A stretch of DNA of 64,000 nt from NCBI GenBank assembly GCA_036429605.1, contig CM071591.1, positions 3,658,001 to 3,722,000 on the forward strand, given 5' to 3'. The stretch comes from Cladobotryum mycophilum (taxonomy: Eukaryota; Ascomycota; Sordariomycetes; Hypocreales; Hypocreaceae). The translations under genes and the position numbers were made by a program. Position 1 is the first letter of the stretch, and each line of letters opens with the position of its first letter. The notes beneath the pieces are model-generated. The model searched no databases, had not been told where the DNA came from, and saw only the letters and a list, made by a program, of their open reading frames with translations. Of the stretch, positions 48,460 to 60,124 are shown one piece after another.

Positions 48460-49296
48460 ATTATTCATTCAATAGTCCTCTTATAATACTAGTAGGTGCC
48501 TACGTCTCCGAGACTCAAATCGTCACTAAGTTCATATTCAGATATATTACTTGACCAGGTCAGTTAATCCTTTGTCTAATAGGAGTCACACAACATCTAA
48601 CTGTTAAAAGATATTATAACTGATCTCTGGGGATGCCGTGCTTATCGGGTGTACGTAGAGCACCACGCTCCAAGACCATGTGTATTGCAGAGTTCTGCAC
48701 TAGCAAGGATGACATCCGATAGCGAGTGTAAGTGGCCTCTAAGGACCACCCGACAGTCTCTCGAGTCTTACACGCCAACCCTATATCAGGTTCCGTGAAA
48801 AAACGAGAACAGAGAAATAATATTGGCCCAGAAGTAAAAAGAAAAGGAAAAGGAAAAGAAAAGGAGGTTTTTTTTTTTAGATAAGAGGTATTGTTTTTGT
48901 TCAGGTTAAGCAATCAATACACGGAGGATGATTGTTCAATATTACATATACTTTGTTTCGTTTTGTAGTAAGTGAAAGGCGCTTGGTGTATACCCAAGTC
49001 TGCAAAAGACTTATTGACATTGTTCTCTCCACTCTCCACAAGAGAAAAGAATGGATAGCCCCCGTTTCCAACCTTTTTCATTTTATTCCTCAAACTGTTT
49101 ATCTATTATGCCGTGTCGGCAACTCGTCCCCCACCACGCAGCCAAAAAAATTCTGCCGGTTTTTCAAAAAAACTTTTTGGCGGTGAGCTAATCACCAAGC
49201 TCACCGCCTGGCAGAACCTTTTGTATAAAAGCAGTTCCTTCCTCTCCCTCTTTCGTCTCTTTTTTCCTTTCTTCTTCACGTCGACAATACTTCAGT
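48460..49296. other. Region with possible degenerate duplicate of the preceding gene's 3' exons
   Basis: After the stop at 48459, sequence at about 48525-48615 resembles the exon 5 / intron / exon 6 joint at about 48258-48335 (CCAGGTCAGT donor, later TCTAA..AAAAGAT acceptor). The short open stretch before it (about 48498-48558) and the one after it (to about 48798) could be decayed or alternative terminal exons. The remainder is purine-rich (48836-48885) and holds a TATA box at 49224. Confidence 0.4.
49224..49231 (+). promoter_or_regulatory. TATA box followed by CT-rich leader
   Basis: TATAAAAG followed by a CT-rich stretch (about 49236-49282) ending in CACGTCGACAATACTTCAGT before an ATG at 49297. 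This is the textbook layout of a well-expressed fungal promoter, although the downstream gene is uncertain. Confidence 0.45.
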
Positions 49297-49542
49297 ATGT
49301 GCACCCCCAACAGCAGCCTCAACCTCTTCTCTCAACAGCATGCTAACAATCCTTTTCAGGAGAATCATTTCTATAGTATTCGACCCTTTCTTGGTTCCCT
49401 ACAAGAGCCACAGAATCCACCCTGGTTGATGATTGTATATCCTCGACACCCTAGAGTGAAGTTCTTTTGGTTTTCTCGCCCTGTCCGCAAGGATGGCGGT
49501 GGGGTTGCGCGAGCAGCCCTGCTGTATAGAGAGGTATCTTAA
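49297..49542 (+). CDS. Possible small protein, unrecognised
   Basis: 81-codon frame (MCTPNSSLNLFSQQHANN..) directly downstream of a convincing TATA box and CT-rich leader. It has no motif I recognise. GAG|GTATCT at its end could be a splice donor, with further coding downstream. A second frame at 49783-50076 (MAEGASTQDAANANT.., containing DEFYSTVSYPFSPSSQW) is similarly plausible and could be a later exon or a separate gene. Kept because of promoter context only. Confidence 0.25.
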   Translation: MCTPNSSLNLFSQQHANNPFQENHFYSIRPFLGSLQEPQNPPWLMIVYPRHPRVKFFWFSRPVRKDGGGVARAALLYREVS

Positions 49543-50076
49543 TGATCTCGACCCTGTTGATGGTCTGCCTTTGGGCGCGTTGATGGGGTGGGTGTTGATG
49601 GACGTCTGACAGGCTGTCTCTTTCTCTTTTTTCATTGCTGCCTGGGGCTTGCCCTGGTCGTGAGGAAGAAATTTTCTGATTGTGGGGCGCTGAGGTGGGT
49701 TGTGATTGCTGTGTCTGTGTTCGTGTTTTGGGTGGGCTTGATTGCATTGGCGTTCTCTTTGTCAACTCAACCTCCAACACACATGGCTGAAGGAGCATCT
49801 ACACAAGACGCAGCAAATGCTAACACTCGAGTCAATCCCAAACAACTCGCATCATCGAATCATACCATTGCCGACCAATATCGTACTCCCCGTGACGAAT
49901 TTTACTCGACGGTCTCGTACCCCTTCTCTCCGAGCTCCCAGTGGAAAAAAATTCAACCTCCACCATTCCTACAAAGACTTGCGCGAGCGGAACACTTTGC
50001 CATCTTGTCTTTGACGATGATAATAACCTCGATTGCTATACTAGAGCCTCCAAGCATATCGGTCATCTCTTCGTGA

Positions 50077-50830
50077 TTACCACGTCGCCCGTACGCAGAT
50101 CTTGAAAGAGAGAGAGAGAGAGAGAGAGAGAAAACTTGTTGGTATCGACACCGATACACCAGACAAATACTCTGAAAGAAAATAAATCAACACGCAAAAC
50201 CCCTCTCTTCAATGCAATGGTTCGGTGGTGTCTTTGCTCCACCTCGGCCTCCTCCCACTTGGTTTTGCCAAACGACCCGTCTCGATGTCTGATACTAACC
50301 ATTTGAAACAACACCGTAACCGTCACGACTGATTATTTCAAGCTTGGCGACCTTTTTTCTTTTTTCTTTCTGTCAGCCGAAATCTCTTATCGTTATATGC
50401 ACCTTTTCGTGGCCGACCAGGTCGATTCAAGACCTCATCGTTTACGCACGCCTTTCCCTACTATGTGGATCCCACGACAATCTACAAGACAAAGGGGGTG
50501 CTACAGAGGACCTTGGATGAACAAGGCCACATATCGGAGTGGAGCCTCCGTTATCTCCCCCTTGTGCTTTTGCGCGGCCTGTTTTCTTCAGTTCTTGTTT
50601 AACCAGTTTCTATTTTATGAAGCTGTCTGGTGGGTATGTCTGGTACAAGGTATAACTTGAATAATGTGAGAATGAGTGAAGGACGAGAAGAGAAGAAAGA
50701 AAGAAAAAAACTATTACGTCTTGATGGACAGTGTTCCCCTTCCTACTCCAGATGCGCCATTCCCGAATGAAACAAATGTCCAATTTATCACCACTTAGGC
50801 CTACTTTCACTCGACTGCCCTTTCACTTGC
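50077..50830. other. Intergenic
   Basis: Contains a (GA)n microsatellite at about 50103-50131 and pyrimidine tracts. It is the 3' flank of the fatty-acyl reductase gene. No gene seen. Confidence 0.5.
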
Positions 50831-52375
50831 TCATCTGCAAAACAGCTTAGTAAAGGCAGGCGATACACCAAGCTTCTTCTTCAAGATTTGACCAACAAGA
50901 ATTCTCACAGCCTTCTTCCGCCCCTCGACATTGTCCTTGTGCCAGGCATTCATGGCATCGGAAGAGGCCCAGAGCGGCCAGTCTTCCCGGTCAACCTGAC
51001 TCATGGACTCCCACAGGCGTTCCGTCTTGGTATCCTCGAAGAGAAAGTTGCAGCCCATGAGCACAAATAGCTTGGAGGTAAGGCAGAGTTCATCGGCCTT
51101 CCAGTCGACGTCGCGCCACTGGAACCTCCGCAAGCCGTAAAAGTTTTTATTCCGGCCTCAGTGTTGGCGAGGTGGTTTTCGCCGGCGACGGCGTGGACGA
51201 TGCTCGTTGTGCGGGCGGCGACGTGGGCGATCATCCGGTTGACGACAATGTCGACGGGAATCTCGTCGTAAAACACCTCTTCCTTAGGTTTCGAGAAATG
51301 GGAGGAGTAGATTGACTTGGTAGGTGGGCAGACAATGTTCAGTGCTGCCATTGTAGTAAGAGGCGCCGAGCCTGGCTTTTCGTAAAAGGGGTATGGAAAC
51401 GATTCGGCCGGACCAATGATGGACGGACGGAACACCATCAGCTTATCTGATTTGCCAATGGCAGCAAAATCTCTTAGGAGGCATCGCTCCGTCAAGTGCT
51501 TTGCGTAGCTATAAGCAAAGGGATGTTTGACAAAACTGTATTCGGGGGTATCCCCAAAGGCCTCGAGATCGGCCAATTCTGCATCCAGAGTCATCTCAGC
51601 ACGAATGTGGTTCACGTCTTCCTTTATGCGTGCGTCGTACCCAACGATTTTGCCATCGCTGCCCTTTCTGAGAAAAGTGCTGGAAAAGGCTGTGGAAACG
51701 AAAACGAACAGGTCCAGGTTGGCACACTCGAGAGCCATCTTTGAGAGCCCACACGTGGGGTTCAGGACACAGTCCACCATCAAGGATAGCTTCTTCTTGA
51801 GGTTTAGATCGCAAGCACAATGAACGACGATGGAGACGTCTCGGCGGATGTCGTCTAGGGCATCCTGTGTAAGATTGCAATTTGGCTTCGTCATGTCCCC
51901 GTCCAAGATGACGAGCTTGCCGGAGTCTCGAAGCCTGTCAACAAGCTTGATGGGTAGGTGCTGAGGGATGAAATCCCAGAAACGGCTGCATGGTAACTGT
52001 TAGCGAATTGTCGCTGGATGAAGATAGGGGCCTGATTAGACTTACTCTTCTCCTCCCCGGACAAGCACATATACTCTTTTCACAGGCGTGTCAAGAGCCA
52101 GTCGGCTGAGGTACACCATTCCAACCATACCAGTTCCACCTGTGACGAAGACGCTTCGGTCATCGTAGAAGCTGGTCAAGCCGGATAGAGTGTTGGTGTT
52201 ATTATGAATCATGTTGAATGGGTAATATGCCTGAATGAGGTCTTGCACAACGGGAAAGTCTGGCGATGAGAAGAGTCAGGTAAAGATATCAATTGAGTTG
52301 ACTGAATTGACCTGTGATATCAGGCAGGAAGCAACTACTATGGGAGGATGCAGTCGTATAAATAGTGCCCTCCAT
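50831..52375 (-). CDS. Fatty-acyl-CoA reductase-like protein (one-base frameshift)
   Basis: NAD(P)H-dependent reductase of the male-sterility / NAD_binding_4 family, which reduces fatty acyl thioesters to alcohols or aldehydes. Proposed exons are 52375-52312 (MEGTIYTTASSH..), 52259-52046 and 51985-50831. Introns are 52 nt (GTCAAT..CGCCAG) and 60 nt (GTAAGT..ATGCAG, branch GCTAACAG). The second exon holds the Rossmann motif VFVTGGTGMVG. The third has DGDMTKP, VHCACDLN, VFVSTAF, the catalytic YSYAK (Y-x3-K), and VFRPSIIGPA followed by the DEIPVDIVVN segment typical of the family. Near 51139-51148 the frame changes by one missing base (A/T run), after which RFQWRDVDWKADEL continues to the stop; corrected length is about 477 aa. 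No membrane helix is evident. The first exon is supported only by phase and splice sites; MIHNNTNT inside exon 2 is the fallback start. Confidence 0.8.
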
Positions 52376-54730
52376 CCTGATTGTCTCACTTGATCTCGTG
52401 GTGGGGAATATGTACGTGCCTCGGTTTTGTAATGGTGAAGACTTGGTACCAGGGATTTCCGATCAGAGAATATGGAGAGGGATTCCGATGTAAATCAGGT
52501 TTATCCACCCGTTGATCATCTGCCACGGCTGTTCCGGGTAATTGTTACCATGATTCGGCAAATTATTCGAGACAAAAAGCAGAACTCATACGGCGTCAAG
52601 TAGGAGTCTGCCCACCGGAATGTCTGTATCCAGAACTAAAAGTCTAATTAGTTCCAGATTAAGCTCATCGGTCAAGACACAGAATGTTGGTGACGTTTGA
52701 AGTAAACCAAATGGGGACGTGCTGGCATGGGCCTTCCGAGGGTGCTGGGAGATCCTTGCTCTTATTCGCTCTGTTCCTCCAGAGTCTGAAGAATTTATGC
52801 ACGTAGAGGCGGGGGTGTTCCAAGTGTGCTAGTATGGCCAAGAAAGATATGCATATCATCACTGTAATTGATGCATATTTGCGTTTGGTCGTCGCTTGAT
52901 ATGGTATATGAGATATTACATCAGCCGCCCACCCGTGGCCTCTCATCCCGGTTGTGTGGATCTGGGAGGTGGATAGGGGGTCTCCATTTCAAGCTCATAC
53001 CTGCTGGCGGGTTATTAAAGAAAGGCGATTTACTCCGTAGGTTAGCCTGGCATAAAGGGAGAGAGAGGGTGATGGAGGGGAGGAGAGAAGTGAGGAGACG
53101 CGGGAGACATGAGAGACATGAGAGAGAGAAAAAGGTCTAGATCGGGGATTGGCGACACTGTCTTAAACAGCTGCAACGTTAATCTGCTGCGAGGTCGCCT
53201 GTGGAGCTGAGGGCCATCCTATTCGGTGATCAAGGGCAAACATCAGAGAAGATATGCATCACACGTCAAGCTTATTGCCATCGGCAAGCTCCATTGGTCG
53301 ATTCGGCCCGCGCCGGCTGGGGGCGAAATCGAAAGAACCCAAGAGCAGGCACACAAGCTCGCAGTAGTTTGGTGATGATGTGAATCAAGATCTGTGATCA
53401 ATTAAATCGGTTGGAAGAGGGAGGTTTAGCTTGTTGTCACCTGAGACACACCAGAGAGTCTTGCTCCAGCCGTCTCAGTAAAAAGAAACGGCTCGTGAAG
53501 CTGCTCCATATATAAGTAGTCAGGATGGATAGGCCAAAGACAGTGTCAAAAGAAAAAGCAATCTTCTGAAGCTGGTCAAGCTGAATGGGAGTGGAGAAGG
53601 CGGAATATTTGTCTCTTGCAGTATGACCACCAAAGACAGTAAGACATCATTTGACTCGTCGAACGACGGCTGTTTCACCCTAGCAGCAAGCTTATACAGT
53701 CTCCGTCTCGGTGACAGACACGATGTGCCATATCGATGTGCATCTACTTGTACTCGTGAATCGGAATTGTGCGACCATGTGTGAAATACCCGACTCATAC
53801 GTTACCACCTGCCGATCACATCACACTTGGCAGTGAACAAACAGAGTGCTCAACGTGAGGGGCGAGTCCTACTCTGTAGATATTGAAGAATCTGGGGTAT
53901 GCTAACAGCATTCCCTTAACGGGATTCGTGGTCGTGCAGTGGTTCCCCCACTCTTCTTGTTGTTCGAGCCCGAGTCGGCACTGGAGAGGAGTAACAATAG
54001 CTCTGGGCTGTTGCGGACTTGGTTATCTATTTATTGGAAAGGTAAGATGTATTGTCCTGGTATCTTTGAAGCCATTAATTAGTATGCCGATTTATACTAC
54101 TAGTCATGGATGATTGGGGAGGGGGCTTACCTTGTTGTTTGCTAGCAAGACAAGTATGGTGCAATGCTTTAAAGCAACTGAGTAATTGATATGATGATGC
54201 GATATAACGGGAGACTAGAAATATTCTTATTCATACCTACTAGGTAGGTAGTAACAAAGCATGCAAGTGTTGATGGCGATGATGGTGGGGAAGATTTCTA
54301 GAGGTAGCAACCTCAGTGCGTACGTACGGTGTTTAGCGCCACATCAACACTGTATTCGTCACCAGTAGTCCTGAGTCACCTTCATGAGGCCGCATTAACG
54401 CTGTAACTTCCTCCGCCCTTCATCCTCGATTCCCATGGATCCATCTGCCACGCTTGCTCCCAACTCCTACACACTCCCCGACCTGTACTCGATTTCACTG
54501 GTTGTTGAAATTTGGAGGTAGTGGAAATAAATCGTCCCACCATTCGGTGAATCAAGTTCCCACGAGTACATCCATCCATCCATCCATTGGTAAGTTACCT
54601 CCCTACCGTAACAAGCTTCTTCTTGGAAACTTACGACATTCTGATTTTCAGGACAAATCTCACTCATAAGTACTCGAAACTCCATATACGACCTTTTCGA
54701 GAGCTTCTGCCCCATCGTCCCAGTTAGAAA
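52376..54730. other. Intergenic, no gene seen
   Basis: About 2.35 kb between divergent genes. It contains CATCC repeats at about 54571-54587 and GTAGGTA motifs at about 54236-54250. Nothing coding that I can support. Confidence 0.5.
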
Positions 54731-55744
54731 ATGGGAAACTGGGAAGACTTGATGAAATGGGATCCAACTGATCCCACACGTCCTGCCTTTCCTTACAACA
54801 AAAACACATGTCTCTCCATCAGAAACCATGTCCCGCCGCAGCCATATGGAATTGGATACAGGATGGACAGTTGGCCCAAGCAAGCTGATCGATTCGAGAT
54901 CATCAAATCTACCCACACCGAATGGTGTCTTCAGCACCCACTAGCAGAGACACCTCCTCATCAGGAGCAGACGACTCACAAACTCTTCATCATCGATGGA
55001 ATCGCTTGTACAGATGGGCGCGGCCCTCAGCTTGTGCGTTGCCGCTTGGACGCCCAAGACAGAGGTCAAATCTATGTGGCAAAAATCTACGACGCTCTGT
55101 ATTACCCTTTTCGAAACAAACACAATGGATTGCCTGTTGATGTGACATGGAAGGCGGACCACGACTACGGTAGAGAGGCCGCTGCATACGAAGAGCTAGC
55201 GCGTGGCCGCGTTGACGGCAAGTTTACACCCAAATACTACGGATCATGGACTTTCGATACGATGCTTGCAGGCGCCGTGAGACCGGTCCGCTTGATACTC
55301 ATGGAGTGGATTCAAGGCATCAGCATGTATTCTTTGCTAGAGGAGGGCAAAACCCATCTCTTTCTCCCTGAAGAACGACTAGAGATATTTGCCCAAGCCC
55401 TCGAAGTTGAATGCAGAATTGCATGGTACAACGTGTTCCAAGAGGACTTTGCTCCGAGAAATGTCATGTTGGTCGGTTTCAACGACAAGGATCGAACATA
55501 TGAAAGGATACTTCTGATTGATTTCAATGAGTGCAATGTGGTCACCAAGGAGAACTCTAAAGGCTACGGCCAGCCAACTCCTCTTCCCATCTCCCCTCGA
55601 TATCGGTACTGGGATTGTTGCCCGGAAGAGTTTGAGGCATGGATGCCTAAACCACACTGCTGTGATGACACGGTATTCAAGGGATGGCTAAAGATTCGTT
55701 GGGGGGGAACCCTGCCGAGTTTTCTGGCCCGGACAGTTGCCTGA
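54731..55744 (+). CDS. Protein-kinase-like / phosphotransferase-like protein
   Basis: Single-exon 337-aa protein with the layout of the eukaryotic-like small-molecule/protein kinase fold seen in many fungal proteins of unknown substrate. It has a candidate nucleotide lysine in YVAKIYDALYYP (about 118), then DYGREAAAYEEL, corresponding to the C-helix Glu. The hinge segment is RLILMEWIQGISM. The catalytic loop QEDFAPRNVML (Asp about 239, Asn about 243) and the metal-binding DFNE (Asp about 264) take the places of HxD..N and DFG. No Gly-rich loop is obvious. It has no signal peptide or membrane segment. It lies head-to-tail with the PD-(D/E)XK-like gene 670 bp downstream. It could phosphorylate a small molecule rather than protein. 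Confidence 0.7.
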   Translation: MGNWEDLMKWDPTDPTRPAFPYNKNTCLSIRNHVPPQPYGIGYRMDSWPKQADRFEIIKSTHTEWCLQHPLAETPPHQEQTTHKLFIIDGIACTDGRGPQLVRCRLDAQDRGQIYVAKIYDALYYPFRNKHNGLPVDVTWKADHDYGREAAAYEELARGRVDGKFTPKYYGSWTFDTMLAGAVRPVRLILMEWIQGISMYSLLEEGKTHLFLPEERLEIFAQALEVECRIAWYNVFQEDFAPRNVMLVGFNDKDRTYERILLIDFNECNVVTKENSKGYGQPTPLPISPRYRYWDCCPEEFEAWMPKPHCCDDTVFKGWLKIRWGGTLPSFLARTVA

Positions 55745-56416
55745 AGTTACTATACGACTTTGATGAACCCGTCAAGATAGTCTCGCCTGAATAGAAAATA
55801 TACAGATGTTGTCATGTCATACATAATTGTGAAGATGGTATCAATATTGTGCTTAATGGTTAGTATATTGTCCCTATTCTTCATGTGAGAGATTGCGCTT
55901 CGGTAGGCTTTCTTGCTATTGTTCTCAACTAGTTCTTTTTTGTTAGAAAATGGTAATCTACAACCCACTCCTTAAAGTTATCTAAGTATCTTTACCATGG
56001 GATTTGATAGAAAGACTTCGTGACCTGTCCCTACTTATGCCAGGGTCTGAGAGCTTTTGCATAGATAAACTCAACAGCTCGAAAAAGGGGAAGCAAAGCA
56101 TGCTCCCCTGAAGCCGGTACACTCATTCTTTATCGCTTTTCTTGAATTATTTTACTAAAGATTGCAAATGCAGTATATGCATAAGACCTGGAATATTTGC
56201 TTAGCTTGATACAGCGTTTGTAACAATAGCCAATTCATTATTCACCCATCTGCTCACTTATCACCACCCCACCCATCACCGACCCACTGCTTGACCATTA
56301 CTTGCCCACCACACCTCAACCATCACTCAACCGGCATCAACCAGCATCAACTATCACCTACCAACTGTTCAACTACCACTTTATGAAGTATTTATCCATC
56401 GATAAATCCGATAACC
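55745..56416. other. Intergenic between kinase-like and nuclease-like genes
   Basis: 672 bp, with CACC/CATCA-rich leader sequence (about 56250-56370) just before the next start. No gene seen. Confidence 0.5.
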
Positions 56417-57292
56417 ATGCCACCTATCACCATCGCGCAATCGTTCAGCAGGGCCATCGTTGGATACGACTTCTTCGAGCCGACAAACATCGTGAGCCAT
56501 GATACACACATTTCTGGCAACTCTACCGAGCAATCTGAGGCTCCCAAACTCAGTTTCAACGCGCCCTACCCGACCTACTGGAGTGGTTTCGGTGCCAATG
56601 TTTTGCAGGACTCCGATCTTGTTGCGGAGTTGTCGAATCACTACCTCGCAACTCTGGAACCTACGTCGGAGCTGAAGACTGAAGCTGATGTCGCCGATGT
56701 TGCGGCTCTTCATATTATGAATCCTGTCAACCTAGCCCTTGCTCTCCGCCATCCTACCATCATCAAGTGTCTAAACCAGCACACAGTTCAGGTCGGCAAC
56801 CAGCGCGCGCGTTCTAACAAGACCTGGCTCTGGAAGCTGCCTGGTGGAGATTTCAGTTCCTTTGCCGTCCTGGATTTCAAGAGAGTAGGATCCATACGAA
56901 AAAGCGAGTTCGAAAGTGCCAGGAGGCACTTCAATAACTTCAACCAAGAGCTTCAAAATCTGGGCAGTTTTTTTGCATTCAAACGCAACTCCCTCAAGAT
57001 GATGAAGCAAGCCGTCAACTACGGGAACGCGTACGACATCAATTATGTCGCCTTGTTTGATTGGAACACATTGGTCTTGGTCTACCTTGGTGCTCGAACA
57101 CTGAATGTTGGAGGTGAATGGTGCTATGTCACTGTGACCACAGACAAACGCCAGATGAGGAAAGCACTACTGAGCTTCCTGGAACGAGCTTGTCTGTCCG
57201 CCACAGAAGGAGAAGATACTTTGGTGCCTGCGTTTGCTGCTCCTCCCAGGATTGAAGTCAGTCAGCCCAGGAGGAACCCACCACGAGGATAG
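56417..57292 (+). CDS. Putative PD-(D/E)XK-fold protein of unknown function
   Basis: Single-exon 291-aa protein without signal peptide or membrane segment. The centre reads FSSFAVLDFKRVGSI, in which Asp153-Phe-Lys155 fits the D/E-x-K half of a PD-(D/E)XK nuclease core. Further on, MMKQAVNYGNAYDINYVALFDWNTLVLVYL gives the helix plus beta-strand pair usual after that core in fungal members of this group. The first acidic residue (PD) is not obvious upstream. Similar small fungal proteins are common in lineage-expanded sets, and some are linked to Crinkler-like or reverse-transcriptase-associated modules. That link is memory and inference only. The C-terminus is Pro/Arg-rich (ISVSQPRRNPPRG-like end). 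It sits downstream of the kinase-like gene in the same direction. Confidence 0.5.
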   Translation: MPPITIAQSFSRAIVGYDFFEPTNIVSHDTHISGNSTEQSEAPKLSFNAPYPTYWSGFGANVLQDSDLVAELSNHYLATLEPTSELKTEADVADVAALHIMNPVNLALALRHPTIIKCLNQHTVQVGNQRARSNKTWLWKLPGGDFSSFAVLDFKRVGSIRKSEFESARRHFNNFNQELQNLGSFFAFKRNSLKMMKQAVNYGNAYDINYVALFDWNTLVLVYLGARTLNVGGEWCYVTVTTDKRQMRKALLSFLERACLSATEGEDTLVPAFAAPPRIEVSQPRRNPPRG

Positions 57293-60124
57293 ATGTTCAA
57301 CTTACCAGTCACAATGGCGTCTTGTCAGTGTGTTTGACCCCTCTACGTGGGGCAGTGATACCTAGGGGGCGTTTGGTTTTGATAACAAGATTACATAGGT
57401 AGCTAGATCATCATGAATGAATGACAGCCATGATTCATCGAGCCTCTGGAAAATCGTTCACAGCTTCCTTTTTGCAGTATTAAAAGCCTCCCATTCTTAG
57501 AACACCGTGCTCAAATTATTCCATATTCATTTATTGTATCGTCCAAGGTCCCAGGTACCCAGAGCCCTGTGTGAGTGTTGGAGTAGGCTTTACACATGGC
57601 GAAACATTCAACAACCTGTATCAACATCTATTAGATACTACCGCGCGCGCGGGGGGGGGTTCCAGTAAAAAAAGCCTTGTGTAAGTGTCCCAATCAGCCT
57701 TTTGTTCCCCTTGACTGATGATAGTTCCACTACAACCCTCTCGTTTTCTTACTACCTCTTCACTATGCCTCTTTAAAGTGACGGGCTTCTTTTAGCGGTT
57801 CTTTGTATGCACTGTTTCTGAGTTGTAAATATCTGTTTAGCACACGCTTAGGTGCCTACTCAGGAAGCTTACAATGTAGTGGCATGATTGTGATACTTGT
57901 GAGAAGTTGCAAGCCAACTGTTTTTAGAAGCTTACCTTGGTGGGAGAAGGGTGTAAAATATTATCTGGTGGGCTTGCCTGACGGTTGGTAGAAAAACGAA
58001 GATTCAGAAGTGCTCATGTAAAACTTGGTTTTCTTCTCTAGCTTGGGGTCCCCTCAGTTAATTCACAAACATGTAGACAATACCTAGCCCCAGGTGTCTC
58101 TTCCCACCCCATATCGTTGGTAGCTTTGCAAAGACTGCCAAGGTTGCAGACCGCTTGGCTTTAGGTACTCTCAAGCCGTCATGTGTCTGATGTAGCCACC
58201 CCTCTAGTAGAACTAAAGGCGCCTCACGACGCGGTCTTGTTAATACCGAATCTAATAGAGGGACTCCTTTTTATAGCATTATTTATTAGAGATAACATCT
58301 GGGATGCTTGTGACTGCAGTTGGGCTTATGACATTAGAGCCTATGAGGGGGTGGGACTTGAGCTGAGGGAGTGTGAGGGGATTGTGCCGGGGCGCCTGTT
58401 GGTAATGGTAGACGACTTGGGGGGCTGAGCCGATGTTGGCGCAGCCGTGGGTCTGTCGTGTGCCATGGATTGGGAGTTCCGTATGGCTACAGGCTGTTAG
58501 TTACTACTACAGAGTGCTCAAGTCCCTATGACTTATGGATTGATTGGCCATGGAGGCGAAGTTGCTCCCACTGGGGATGCCGTTTGAGTGCTCACCTGGG
58601 CTCCCTTGGACTGAGGGGCAGGCGATCCTCTCGAGTACCTTCACCTCCTTGTGCACTAGGGCATCTGGTTAAAGAAAAAGTTAAGAGGTTAACCTCTTTG
58701 GGATGTTTGATCCCAAGGGATCAAAGGTAAGGTCGATCGCTGCCAGTATTCCAGCACTAGCCAAGGCCATGGTTACGACTACATTTAACCTCTTTTGTTT
58801 TTTCTAAAAGACTGCAATTCTATTTACGGAGTCTCCCCAATACTCGGTTACTCTTATTAGGAGCCACCGAAAGCAGAATAAGAACCTCATATTATTCCCT
58901 TCCAAGCCGAGATTCCTTTGTTTTTTTTTTAACCTCCTTGCCTACCCCGACCAACTCTACTACCACGTCCACTGCCCTAGACAAGAGGATTAGACACCAT
59001 GGCTAGGTAAAAACCAGTTTCAAAAAAAAATTATAGGTTGCTCTCAATAAATGGCAGCGGGTACTGGCAGCTGTCAGCTACCTACTTACCTAGTAATGGA
59101 GTTGATGGTGAGTTGAGTGCCTGTAAGGCCGTAGATAATGGATGGATGGAATGTGGTGGGGAACAGGGACCAAAGCTCGGGCTGCTGGCAGTGATTGGTC
59201 ATTGAAAGCACCAATGGCCGCCTGGCAATCCACAAAGCACTAAAACACACTGGACATCCAGCCGTTAGACTACTAAATAGCTGCCGGGCAGCTGCCAGTG
59301 CAGTAGAAGAACACCTTCCCAGTTACTTCGCTCAACATCGCACAAATCGGATGCCGAGTTAATTTTTACCATCTTCACCACCACGTAAACCAACAAGCAA
59401 CCTGCATCCCTCAACCGCAGTGTTACTCACGATACTGCGAAGAAGGCCAAGTCTCTTTCAACAGGCCATCAAGTCAGGCCCTTACCTGCCACATCGACAC
59501 CGCCATACTGTTCGTAAAACGGCAGATGAGACTGGGAATCTAGATGAAGAGTCTCGGACAACATTGCTAGCCCACCAGCAAAGTCACAAATTAATTTTAA
59601 TAAGGATAAAGACAACGATGGAAGTACCTTTCTTATTGGTGATCCCATAGACAACTCCTTCGTTCTTTATCCGTCTTTTTACTACATTCCCATTGTCGGA
59701 TATTGCGAGAAGAATGCATCCGGGTTTGGCTCACTTCGTTGACAAGATAACTGAGCTGCTCCGATTCTTATAGCTGGACCTCATCAATAAAAACTATACC
59801 GGGCGAGTTTACGTATATTCTCGATAGTCAACTGGATAAGCAAGAGTAATCAATCTTCTGAGCAATAATCATCCCCTCTGACCTTATCTTTTGCTGTTAT
59901 AGAACGAGAATTATATTTACCATGGAAGACACGATGGGTAATCATCCAAATACCTCCTCACGATGGTCAAGTGTATGGTGTTGGTAAAGATTTTCGATCC
60001 TCCCCCGTACCATCATCACCACTACTGCAGGTATAAGAGGCCTTGAGCCAGTGCAAATGCAACATCCTATGAAATTGCTTACATACCAGCGCAGCATCCC
60101 GACCAAACAAAGCAAATAAGGCAT
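57293..60124. other. Gene-poor region leading into the AT-rich island
   Basis: No supportable gene. It has (CG)n followed by G9 at about 57642-57660, and a self-complementary CAGCTGCC..GGCAGCTG pattern near 59280-59297. Frames at 58183-58428, 58458-58730 and 59420-59650 lack recognisable motifs; the last follows a leader-like stretch. Some of this may be decayed transposon sequence, but I cannot name one. Confidence 0.4.
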
